This document shows positions 1-24,809 of a DNA stretch of 64,000 nt, one piece after another. Each line of letters opens with the position of its first letter. Position 1 is the stretch's first letter. The DNA is from Loripinus fragilis (Eukaryota > Mollusca > Bivalvia > Lucinida > Lucinidae): assembly GCA_964019695.1 (NCBI GenBank), contig OZ026525.1, positions 89,437,779 through 89,501,778 of the forward strand, read 5' to 3'. The notes below the pieces were generated by a model that was not told where the DNA came from, did not search any database, and worked only from the letters and a program-made list of their open reading frames with translations. Both the position numbers and the translations under genes were made by a program.

Positions 1-14816
<14,816 letters not shown>

Positions 14817-15359
14817 TGCGTTACGGAATCCTCACGCTCAGTTAACTAGTTTAAGTAACCGCATGTTGTGGCTAAGACTTAGTGCATGAGTTTATGCGTT
14901 GGCTTATTAGTCGAGTAGAGGATCTTACATGAGTGATACTGCACTATTGAGTTTATTGAACGAGTCGAGAAAAAGAGATAAATTGCGCGCACTTTATATC
15001 TTTTTCACAATAATTTTATTAAATCCTATATTTACAGGAGCAAGGATTCTAATCAGCATACGACACTCAAAGTACTTTGAAATAGAGTTTTTGACGTGCA
15101 AAGCCCAATATTTTGCCATATATGACCGTCATTACATAACATAGCTAAATGTGTAAATCACTAGTGGTGTATCGATTTTTCATCCGGATTTGAGATAACG
15201 AGCGTTAAGCACCACATAGAAATGAATTCACTTTCCAATACATGCGACACAAGGTAACTGGAGTAATTCAAGGGAAGATAACCTATTAAAGATAGTTCGT
15301 CTCTTGTATGAATACCTGAATAATTTGGCCTCGACGCGAGAAAATCTGACTTTGTTTTG

Positions 15360-15530
15360 TCCTTTCTAGTTTTGTAATCATCTTGACGAGGAAGAGAGAG
15401 CTGGTTGCTTTGCTTTTATTGTCTTTTGGGTGTCTTGTTACTGTAAATGTCCTGTAGCTCTTCCTCACGGTGCCGTGGAGTGGTCTGCAGTTTGTGATTG
15501 TAGTATTTCCTGATCATACTCATTTATTTT
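15360..15530 (+). mobile_element. tail family 2 fragment
   Basis: Carries GAGAGAGCTGGTTGCTTTGC, GTAGCTCTTCCTCACGGTGC and GTATTTCCTGATCATACTC. It lies upstream of the SLC28 start on the opposite strand. Confidence 0.6.
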
Positions 15531-15539
15531 TTGTTGCAT

Positions 15540-15735
15540 GCGAAAAACAAAGGCTCAGACCTGCCTGGGCATCCGCGCAGTCTGATCAGAGCCTTTGTTT
15601 ATCGACCATTGCAAAGTGTAATATCTAAGCTTGCGTCGTACAAACTTTCAATATCATAACTAGTTTCTGTAGCTATGTAGGCTGGTTTGAGTCTTAAATG
15701 GTCGGAAACCCCGAAGACAGATTTTCTCGCGGCGG
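15540..15735. mobile_element. MITE family B copy 1
   Basis: Core CGCGCAGTCTGATCAGAGCC with flanking AACAAAGGCTCAGACCTGCC, and a right arm GAAACCCCGAAGACAGATTT followed by TCTCGCGGCG. Other copies at 16436-16665 and 30380-30598; a fragment at 46125-46200. Confidence 0.65.
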
Positions 15736-15767
15736 TGCCCAATCATGGAATGAACTACACTAAAATT

Positions 15768-16011
15768 TGAGCCGCAGCATGAGATTTTCAACAATTTGAC
15801 ATTTTGACAAGTGCAGACTCGGACAAGCCTCTGCGCCGCCTTTTAAGCTTAGAAACTCCAAATGGTATTTAGTCAGTAGCTTAACAATCATTGAATATTC
15901 AAGCGACAAGCAAAGGCTCTGATAGACTGCGCATATGCGCAGGCTGATCTGAGGCTTTGCTGGTCTCACATAATTTGTACCATATTGTTGGAAATCTCAT
16001 GCACTGGCTCA
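15768..16011. mobile_element. MITE family A copy 4
   Basis: Ends TGAGCCGCAGCATGAGATTT and AAATCTCATGCACTGGCTCA; interior palindrome GACTGCGCATATGCGCAGGC. Confidence 0.8.
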
Positions 16012-16435
16012 GTCATGTAAAAGTAAGTAAGGGTGCAAATAAGTCACAAGCAGACATGTCTTTCCGGCTGGTAACCTAGGTAAATGTCAAACCATCATAC
16101 ACAGATACGCAGACTGATTATTAAAAGTAACTGGATGGAGTAGGTTGATAAAATAAACGACCTTATAGTAATGTACATAAAGGCACTAATCAGATTGCAC
16201 GGCCGCACATGATGAATTAACGTCTTTGTCTGTTCGTACATGACACCCCTAGTTTTTCTTATGGTATGGCTGTGATGCCGTTTTTATGCTGAGACACGTT
16301 CTTGTATATCTTAGATACGTCCAGAAAGAAAACCGCTGATGCACAGTGTTGCCATGACATAGGCCTACTGCTCAATCAGGTATACGTTAACCAATGTCAT
16401 ATGGGTCATCGACGCGAGCAATGTCATATGGGCCA

Positions 16436-16665
16436 TCGACGCGAGAAAACATGTCTTCGGGGATTTGCGAACAACAAAGGCGCAGACCAGCCTGCGCATC
16501 CGCGCAGTCTGAGCGGCCCCTTTGTTATTCACTTATTGGAAATTATCATATCTAGACTTGCTACACGCGAATTTTCACTACTATAGCCAGTCTCTGTAGC
16601 TGAGGAGACCAATTTGAGTCTATAGCTTTGTCGGAAACCCCTAAAACAGTTTTTTTCGCGTCGAG
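16436..16665. mobile_element. MITE family B copy 2
   Basis: Left arm CGACGCGAGAAAACATGTCT and right arm ending in TTTTTTCGCGTCGAGG form a long inverted repeat around CTGCGCATCCGCGCAGTCTG. A short direct duplication (CAATGTCATATGGG, GCCATCGACGCGAG) sits at its left edge. Confidence 0.7.
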
Positions 16666-17640
16666 GCCTTATTATAATTAGAGTCCCGACGCGAATCCGT
16701 TTTCAGGATCTGCGATAGAATAATGCTGAAATCGACCTACTCAGCTAGAATAAAAAAACTTGGCTAAATGTATATTCTATTTTCAAGAAAGCAAAACATA
16801 TACGCAGATCAGACTACGCGAGCGGAATTTACTAACACCTTGTCGAGATGTCTGCCTAGCGGATTTAGACGAGTAACCCTATTGAAGTTGAAGTACGTTG
16901 AAACGCAGGCTAGTCTACGTCTGTGATAAAATTACACTGTCTGTTTCAGCCCTCCGAGCCAGCTGCACGTGTCCAGTTCAACGGTTAGTGGCAGAGGAAA
17001 ACAGATGTACACAATGAAACACAAAATACTTCTAAAATTAAAGTCACCTCTCTCCCCCCATCCACCCCCCCCCCCCCACACACACACACACACACACAAG
17101 TTCGAACAGAAATGTCGCTAAATCAGCGGCAGTTGTAACTGACGCAAACGAAAAGTCCGGGGCGAATACTTGTCCGACAGTTGCAGCATAATTATTGGGA
17201 AGAGTTGTCGCTCTTATAATTTGTGGCATAATTTGTTCAAATGAGTAGATGAGTTAGATCTACCCGTTTTATTAAATTTAAGGTAAGTAACGCATTTGTG
17301 TTCATTTGATGCAGTTCCTCTAACATAGTGCAGTTCCCATTGACTGGATCGAGCTCTGGAACATCTTTTTTAGGAAGCGGAACAGACTACCCACACGGTC
17401 AGTCATTGACTCCAGGGTTAAATATATATAAAACTACGCGATAAAATACGATTTATTCGGGCAACAAACCCATGAAACCACACACATATAAATATATAAA
17501 ATATAAGGATGCGCAGTCTGGTTTGCACACTTCAGTGTTGTTCGCATGTACATGTACTTATTAGTAACTAAGTCTGGTTTTAGGGTTAGGAATATCTCGG
17601 ACCCAATAAACATTATACTGGGTCCGAGGGAATATTTACA
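16666..17640. other. spacer between SLC28 upstream region and Penelope-like element
   Basis: Holds a C-run followed by CA repeats (17065-17098) and otherwise unrecognised sequence. A small inverted repeat with CTCGGACCCAATAAA and ACTGGGTCCGAG lies at 17598-17629, just before the element's first coding sequence. Confidence 0.5.
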
Positions 17641-17658
17641 GAACGGCGAATAACATAC

Positions 17659-19419
17659 TTGGCCATACTTTCTTTAAATGACTTCAGTAATCGATGGTGC
17701 AAACTGGAAAATGTTGAACCTGATGCTTTGAAGGAATGGAAGATTAACATTTTTAAAATTATTGATACTCGTATTACATTTTACTCTCGTAATACACATC
17801 TTTTGCCCACTAAACCTAAATCTTCTTTTCGTCATCTTAAACGAGGTATCCAGGATTTTCATATGAACTATGTTTTGGTTCCAGCAGATAAAGCTGCTAA
17901 CAATGTTGTAGTTGTATGACGATTGTATTATATTAATACTCTTAAGCGTGAGCTTGTTGACACTAATGCCTATAAACTGCAGCCTTCTTTAAGTGAAAGG
18001 GTGATTGTTGATGGGCATGGTTGTCATACAGCCCTACATTTTGGTGTCAAAGCTAAAGAAAATCAAGACAAAGTTCCTACGTTGTACTGGTTACCTAAAC
18101 TCCATAAAAAAACCTATAAAGCAAGATTTATTGCAAATTCTAGTTCCTGTACGACAACAGAACTTTCTAAATTGTTAACCTCGTGTCTTACAGCTGTTAA
18201 AAAACATGTTATCAAATATTGTGAAAAAGTATATGAGAGATCCGGTAAAAACCTATTTTGGTCGATTAAAAATTCAGGTGAAATTTTAGATAAACTTAAA
18301 GCTAGAGATTTCAATGCAACCAGTTTGTCTACTTATGATTTTTCTACTCTTTACACTACTTTACCTCATAATTTAATTAAAGATAAACTTATTGATCTTA
18401 TTGAAAGAACCTTCAAGAGAGAAGGCTCTCCTTACCTTGCATGTAGTGACAGAAATGCATTTTTTACTTCAGAAAAACCTAAAAAATATCATGCATGGTC
18501 GTGTCAAAATGTATGTGATGCGCTGACCTTTTTGTTGGACAACATTTTTATTCGATTTGGCACCAAGCTCTATAGACAAGTAGTTGGGATTCCTATGGGC
18601 ACTAATTGTGCTCCCCTGGTTGCAGATTTATTCCTGTTTTGTTATGAAAGGGACTTTATGATGTCTCTTTCTGATGATAAGCAGGCTGATGTTATTGATG
18701 CGTTTAACACTACTTCCAGATATTTGGACGATATTTTAAATATTAATAATGTTTATTTTGAAAATATGGTTAGTCAAATATACCCTTCAGAGCTCCAACT
18801 TAATAAAGCCAATGCCTCTGATACCGAAGCCGCATTTTTAGACTTGCATTTGTCAATTTCTAATGGTATTGTTTCTACCAAAATTTATGATAAACGTGAC
18901 GACTTTGATTTTGAAATTGTCAATTTCCCATTTTTAGATGGTGATGTTCCTCGTTCAACATCCTATGGAGTCTATATCTCTCAACTCATTCGTTTTGCTA
19001 GAGCATCTAGCTATGTTACTGACTTCAACACTCGCAATAAATTGTTAACTCAGAAACTTCTTAAACAGGGCTATTGGTATCATAAACTTCGCAAAACATT
19101 TTCAAAATTTTATAGACGATACTTTGATTTGATTTCTAAATTCCAAGTTGGACTTAAATCTTTCTTGCGCCAAGGACTTTCGGAACCTGATTTCTATGGT
19201 GACTTGGTGTATAAGTTGAAGAAGATTGTTGGCTCTAATAATTTTTCAGCGCAGTTCATTAAAATAATTTCCCATTATAAAAAGATTGGCTATAACATTA
19301 ATGTATTGCAACAGACTGCATGCTTGGTAGTCAACCCAATCACAGTTGGCAACTTTGCTTTCCTCTTTAATTGCACGCCGGTGGGTCGGACTTCAGACTC
19401 TATGATGGTTCCGACTTAA
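17659..19419 (+). pseudogene. Penelope-like element reverse transcriptase, one in-frame stop, no GIY-YIG domain
   Basis: The ORF copies element RNA into DNA. Reading in one frame from about 17659, a TGA at 17917-17919 separates an 86-codon N-terminal part (ending VPADKAANNVVVV) from a 499-codon remainder beginning RLYYINTLKRELVDTNAYKL. RT landmarks in order: LPKLHKKTYKARFI, YDFSTLYTTLPHNLI (motif A), GIPMGTNCAPLVADLF (motif B), SRYLDDILNI (motif C, with YLDD), EAAFLDLHLSISNG. The C-terminal ~100 residues (SFLRQGLSEPDFYGDLVYKL) are basic/hydrophobic with no GIY-YIG nuclease motif. Classification as Penelope-like rests on motif style. The 5' end is probably incomplete; the stop makes this copy non-autonomous. 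Confidence 0.82.
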
Positions 19420-19955
19420 AGACTTATCTATTGATGAGATGGTAGGGGCCTGATGCTTTGGCTGTTTGTCGGGCCCACCGGGGTTTACCTGTTGGATTTC
19501 TTTCGCTCCGGTATTCAGTTTAATTTACTGTTGAGTCCTTATCCTTGCTTTATCTCCTTGTTATATCTTGATTTATATGTTTTAGGAGATGATGCATTGA
19601 TAAGTTAGGGGTCTTTCATGCAAACCAAATATCTATGTGTCTTGATCCACATCTGAATTAAGGGTGAGGTTGGCGCCGTTAAACCGGTTTAAGCCCTTCA
19701 GTAAAATATTTTACTGACCGTTCCAAGGCGGTACTTCTTTTGTGGATCTTTTATGTTTTTGTTCTGTCTTGTGTTTGCTATGTTTTGTGCGCGTCTGTTT
19801 ATATGTGCTTTGTGGTCACCTGCTGGGAAAGGGCTGACCTCTTGGCTCTCGTTTGTGGTGTCTTATGTGAGTTTGTCACTTTCCCATTGGTATCCTGGGT
19901 CAGGTGTGGTACTTGATTGTATCGATTCCTGATCTTTGCAACCTTACTTACTTTG
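19420..19955 (+). mobile_element. 3' tail of Penelope-like element (tail family 1 reference copy)
   Basis: Contiguous with the RT ORF. Landmarks: ATTAAGGGTGAGGTTGGCGC, GTAAAATATTTTACTGACCG, CCAAGGCGGTACTTCTTTTG, CACCTGCTGGGAAAGGGCTG, GGTGTGGTACTTGATTGTAT and a final CCTTACTTACTTT. The same tail follows the truncated copy at 32738-33126, which shows that tail and ORF belong to one element. Confidence 0.8.
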
Positions 19956-20096
19956 GCCAGAAAACGGTGGCCCGGTGCTCGTCAGACCACAACCAAAATA
20001 AAGCAACCAGCTCTCTCTTCCTCACCAAGTTGTATGATTCCTCATCTAGATCCTAAAGGACACGAATTAATTTGCAAAACAAACCCCTGGAACAAA

Positions 20097-20423
20097 ACGT
20101 GAGAGCTCAGTGGTTAGCACACTTGCCTCTGGTACTGGAGGTCCAAGGTTCTCGAGGCGGGGGAAAGTTACCGTGTTCGACCATGCTTTCCTTACTGTTT
20201 TTGCAGGGATTATACTAGATAAGTGCGCCGTTCTTCGGATCGGGACGTTTACCGGATGTCCCCTGTGCAGGGAATGTCATCCCCTGTGCAGGTTAAAGAA
20301 CCCTACGGAAATTTAGATATGGTTATAGGCTTTCGTCCTGCAACCCGGAGTGTTCAAAGTGCATGTTCATTCCTTCCGATAATGCCCGTAAGAGCGTCAG
20401 GCAGTATAAAGAGATAGATAGAA
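20097..20423 (+). mobile_element. tRNA-derived SINE with LINE-like tail
   Basis: A-box-like GAGCTCAGTGGTTAGCAC and B-box-like GGTCCAAGGTTCTCGAGG lie 5'. The body ends with GCGTCAGGCAGTATAAAGAG followed by ATAGATAG. The last 25-30 bases closely match the 3' end of the neighbouring LINE on the other strand. Confidence 0.7.
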
Positions 20424-20475
20424 AACAAAGCCCAGACACAGAACCCCCACAAATATTGGAAGGAACATAAAACAA

Positions 20476-20476
<1 letters not shown>

Positions 20477-20546
<70 letters not shown>

Positions 20547-20555
20547 TTATCTATC

Positions 20556-20605
<50 letters not shown>

Positions 20606-20607
20606 CT
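20477..20607 (+). repeat. (TCTA)n microsatellite at the LINE 3' end
   Basis: About 32 tetranucleotide units with two interruptions. On the minus strand it is the (GATA)n tail that follows the LINE 3' end. Confidence 0.95.
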
Positions 20608-21915
20608 AGATACTGCCAGACGCCCTCGTGGACATTCTAGGCAGGTTAGCCCCGAGTCTGTTAGTATAAGACAGAAAAAGATCAGATTATAGGAAGAAGT
20701 TTAAAAGCATGATAGTGAGGACAAAAACAGATGATAGGTTAAAATAGTTAAGAATAGCTATAATCAGATAAAAACAAGCATGAAGGGATCTATGGACGGG
20801 AGTGTTGCAGCTTGCAGACTGCGGCCTTGAAAGCCTCAAGGCTCTGCAAGCATGCATTGGGTTGTGGGAGGGCGTTCCACTGTACTATTGCGAGGGGGAA
20901 GAAGGAATACTTGTAATAATCACGTGAGGTAGAGACCTGCCTGAAGGTCATGGAATGACAGTACCTAGAGATCCTGCTACTGTACTATATAGTCCGGGAG
21001 GGGTACGGCAACCAATCCATGAATTACTTTATAGAACAGACAAACACGGGCATCTGCCCGTCTTTGTTCCAAAGTACGCATTCCTAGATCTTTGACAATC
21101 TGAGTGGCACTTGCTTGCCAATCATAGTTGCTGGCTGTCCAGCGAGCATCTCTTCGCTGGACTTGTTCAAGTTGGGGAGTCCTCACTTTAGTGTGAGGGT
21201 TCCACACAGCTGAAGGGTATTCAAGCTGTGGCCTGACTAGGGTGTTATATGCCGTTTCGTGTACCTTTGACATCTTGGTTTTGATATTCCGTCGTACAAA
21301 GCCGAGTGTACGGTTGGCATTTCCAGTTATCCGGTTGACGTGTGGATTCCAGGAAAGGGAACTAGAGATATCCACCCCAAGATACCTCGCACTTGCGACA
21401 GACTCCAAGACCTGTCCATGCAGTATGTAATCTCTTTTTACAGGTTTCTTGGACCCTGTTACATGTACTACCTGGCATTTCGAGGGGTTGAATCCCATAT
21501 CCCACCGGGTCCCACGCCGATAAAACGTTGAGATCGTTTTCGAGTGTTGAACTATCATCCTCATTTACCAGCTGTATCATCAGCAAACAGTTGAACCTGG
21601 GAGCAGACCTCATTGGGCAGATCATTTATATAGATCAGGAAGAGAATCGGTCCCAGGACAGAGCCCTGGGGGACATCGGATGTAACCGGTATGGATTCCG
21701 ATTCCTCCCCATCAATCACTACCCGCTGTGATCTACTCCCAAGGAAAGCTCGGACCCAGTCCAACACACGTCCGCGAATGCCATATTGGTGCAGTTTCCA
21801 CAGAAGTTTGCTGTGATTTACCTTGTCAAAGGCCTTTGAGAAATCTAGTAAAATGATGTCTGTCTGTTTTCCCACACTAGCACTCCTTGCAAGGTCCTCT
21901 ATGAGCATGATGAGC
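20607..21915 (-). pseudogene. non-LTR retrotransposon (LINE) RT fragment with frameshifts and GATA tail
   Basis: 5'-truncated near 21915. The first frame (21908-21561) holds [40 protein letters not shown] and LFADD, the RT core. After two frameshifts the third frame (21564-20977) continues with MGFNPSKCQVVHVTGSKKPV, SARYLGVDISSSLSWNPHV and NRTLGFVRRNIK, the RT C-terminal region of jockey/CR1-type LINEs. The 3' UTR ends in CTGGCAGTATCTAGAGATAG and passes into GATA repeats. Inactive. Confidence 0.85.
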
Positions 21916-21924
21916 TGAGTCTCA

Positions 21925-22015
21925 ACAACAACAGAACAACTGCCTTAGAAGGGACAGCAGCCTTAGCCACCGAGGGGCTTAAATGCATTTTACTGCCGCC
22001 AAACCTTCACCCTAG
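21925..22015 (-). mobile_element. tail family 2 fragment
   Basis: Carries the reverse complement of the AAGGCGGTGGTTCTGTTGTT block and GGGGCTTAAATGCATTTTAC. It abuts the truncated LINE. Confidence 0.5.
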
Positions 22016-22369
22016 GTTTTGTTGTTGTTAAAACACAAACATTGTATAGATCTCATGGAGCATCCTTTGGGTGAGACAACATGAATATAACTATAAAACT
22101 CCGGTCACAGGACCAACATGGCTGCTATACAGATGTAGGTTAAAATCACTTTCAAAAATCGTTTTTACCAGAACCAATATTGGTTTGTAACATCAGGGGA
22201 GTGGGCCCTACAATGTGTGCTCAAATAAGGAACCTAGGTAAAGCTTGGCCTAGTAAAAGTTTGTATTATTCTTGTGAATTGGAGTAGTACAGGTGCCTCT
22301 TTGGCATCACGTTATGCGCGTGCGCTGCAGCCATTTTGGGTGACGCCATTATATATGTTTAGAAATCTA

Positions 22370-22465
22370 TTTTAGACTGAGACCATCGGTTTACTTTTAG
22401 ATAGGGATTATTGGTCTATTTTTAGAATGAGATCATCGGTTTATTTTTAGAATGAGATCGTCCAA
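22370..22465 (+). repeat. short tandem array (about 30-bp unit, three copies)
   Basis: Repeats GACCATCGGTTTACTTTTAG, ATTGGTCTATTTTTAGAATG and GATCATCGGTTTATTTTTAG. Confidence 0.6.
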
Positions 22466-22554
22466 CCAAGAGTGACAGTGACGTTATACTTTGTTTAGAA
22501 TTGCTATATAAAACACTAACTTGTACACTACACTTGAGCTAAAGCGATCGATAG

Positions 22555-22605
22555 ATCACTTGTGTATTAATCCTATCCTGAGGATAGAATTAATACAAAA
22601 GTGAC
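22555..22605. repeat. hairpin
   Basis: TCACTTGTGTATTAATCCTA and TAGAATTAATACAAAAGTGA form a near-complete stem around TCCTGAGGA. Confidence 0.7.
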
Positions 22606-22784
22606 CTGTATCTGATGTAAGCCTGACACATGAATTGGGCTATAAAAGCAGTTGATATGTGCATGAAATTTCACATGCTCATAAAAAAAACTATAATACT
22701 GAAATATAGATGTCGTTCTTGCCGTTATTTAAGAAGATTCTTTCCTATATATATAATATGAACTCTTCTTTTGTGAAAATTCTG

Positions 22785-23115
22785 ACTAGAGACTTTTCAA
22801 TTACATCTTTCGACTTATGACTTTTGAATTGTTACTTGCGACTTTAGACAGTTTCTTGGCGTAAATTGAAGTAATGGAGGACAGCACTATAATGGCGGTT
22901 CTGAATATGTGAAAAACCATTAGGATGAAGGTACGTTTATAAGCTTTCGGATCCTGACCCTTCGGAAAGCTTACAACGTACCTTTACTTTGATTTTTCCT
23001 TCCATTACTACAGCATTGCGCACAAAAGTGGTCTGAAGTCACAATCACAAACCACAGCTCAAAAATTATAAGTCACAAGTCATTCATAAGTTGAAAGTCA
23101 AAACGCCACTTCAAA
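22785..23115. mobile_element. foldback repeat with central hairpin at 22925-22992
   Basis: GAAGGTACGTTTATAAGCTT pairs with AAGCTTACAACGTACCTT, and TTCCTTCCATTACT at 22996 answers AGTAATGGAGGA at 22870. Outer segments rich in CGACTTATGACTTTTGAATT and TCATAAGTTGAAAGTCAAAA continue the inverted symmetry; the motif recurs once more at 23260-23290. Confidence 0.6.
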
Positions 23116-23285
23116 ATGTGATCAAAATACATAAACCAGTCTCTTCTTAATGGTATTTCTCAGACAATAACCATTTTTGTAATACAGAAAGGGCAATATC
23201 GCTGACCTCGTTGTTCGCCATCCACCATTACTTCAGGTTTGCACCATAAATAGCACAAAACCACAAGTCATAAATCGAAAGTCAC

Positions 23286-23875
23286 AGGTCAAAATAAGAA
23301 AGACCGCAAAGGTCAGTAATCAATACAATCAAGTACCACACCTGACCCAGGGTACCACATAACAAGAGCCAAGAAGTCAGTCTTTTCCCAGCAGGTGACC
23401 ACAAGGCAGCAATGAACAGATGCGAAAGCATGACAAACACAAGACATAAATAAAAATAACACAAATGATCCGTGCCCAAATCCAGGAATTTTCGTCAGGG
23501 AGGTCCAGGTCAGTCTGACAAAGAAAGCTCTGACTTTTTTTGTTTGTTTTTTTAGTCCTCAGCTTCATTACAGAAGTCAAATCGTCAATTTCAAAGAAAT
23601 CTATCATTTTACAAAGCTAGACTCCAGAAGGGGTCCAACATTTACCACGGGGGTCCAACTTTTTCCAGGGGGGTTCAATTGCTTATTCCCCATAGAAACC
23701 CATATAACTTGTTATTTTCCAGGGGGGTCAGGACCCCCTGTCCCCCCTCTGGTTCCGCACTTGTGATCCACAAAAGAAGTACTACCTTGAAACTGTCAAT
23801 AAAAACTATTTTACTGGAGGGCTTAAACCGTTTTCAGGGCGCCAACCTCACCCTTAGTTCAGATGTCAATACGTT
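23286..23875 (-). mobile_element. tail family 1 copy, split
   Basis: Two pieces, 23286-23480 and 23765-23875, match the Penelope-type tail in reverse orientation. They are separated by unrelated sequence with repeated GGGGGTCC-like motifs (23625-23730). Confidence 0.65.
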
Positions 23876-24445
23876 AATATCAAAATGTCCAATCTCGGCT
23901 AGCAAAAGCCTGTTGAGGAAAAGTGAGGATAAATGTTTGTCATATAAATCCTCAATATTTTAAATCGCCAAACATACCAAGCAAGGCTTTCAAACAGCAT
24001 TTCACGTTGAAATATAGCAATGACCCTGAAAAAACACAGTAATTTAATTTTCAGATCCCAAGATCAGCCATATCCAGTGGCGGATCCAGAGGTGGTTCAG
24101 GGGATTCGCTTGAACTGCCCCTCCCCGCCCCCTGTTTTTAAATATCCTATGAAAATGAAACAATTTGGTCTCATTGAGACCAAATTATTTCATTATCATG
24201 GGATTTTTAAGAAAAAAAGATACAAGTAAAGCCACCCCCCCACACACACACACACTTTTGTACATATGAACCCCTCTTCCAGAAATCCTTGATCAGCCCC
24301 TGATATCGGCCAATGAATCAGACTGAAAACATTGAAGCAACCGGCGTTTTATAAAATTCAAGATTTTTTGTAGTTTTCATCTTTCACTCATCATGCTCAT
24401 GCAGTCTATATTCCATTACAGAGCTGATGCCATGGGGAACGGACA

Positions 24446-24532
24446 AAAGCCCACTGGGACAAAAGCCCACTAGGACAAAAGCCCACTGGACATAAGCCCA
24501 CAGGACAAAGCCCACAGGACAAAGCCCACAGC
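24446..24532 (+). repeat. 15-17-bp tandem repeat upstream of BTB gene start
   Basis: Six units of GGACAAAAGCCCACT, shortening to GGACAAAGCCCACA at the right end. It ends about 50 bases before the ATG of exon 1, so it probably lies in the promoter or 5' UTR. Confidence 0.85.
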
Positions 24533-24583
24533 TAATAGACATACCCATGCAACCACTATATTATTAGGTTAAGAGACATAAGA

Positions 24584-24809
24584 ATGGACGAAAGTTGCTA
24601 CCCCGTGGAGACAAATGGTTACACTAGAGCTTTGTGCGCTGAACTGCACGAGCTACAGAAGAAGGGCGTTGCTTGTGACGTCAGTTTGTTGGCTGAAGAT
24701 GGCGAGATATCTGCACACAAAATCGTTCTTATGGCGGGTAGCATGTACTTTTATAGATGTCTGACTTTTTATTCTGCATGGAAAGAAACGTCAAAACTAG
24801 TTCTTGCAG
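24584..24809 (+). CDS. BTB gene exon 1 (first half of BTB domain)
   Basis: ATG at 24584; 75 codons plus one base to GCAG|GTATTA. Encodes YTRALCAELHELQKKGVACD and VSLLAEDGEISAHKIVLMAG, the typical start of a BTB fold (D-V-x-L, H-K-x-(V/I)-L-x-A-x-S, then an F/Y-rich helix). Confidence 0.88.

Noticed and set aside
16302..16586. 94-codon plus-strand ORF with NNKGADQPAHPRSLSG
   Set aside because: It runs through a MITE family B copy; similar open readings (GSDQPAHIGSLIRAFAS) occur in family A copies, so it reflects MITE sequence.
19440..19500. Hammerhead ribozyme in the Penelope-like tail
   Set aside because: Penelope-like elements often carry such ribozymes, so I looked for CTGATGA...GAAA cores. 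A CCTGATG occurs here but no matching GAAA and helices could be drawn; a covariance-model search would be decisive.
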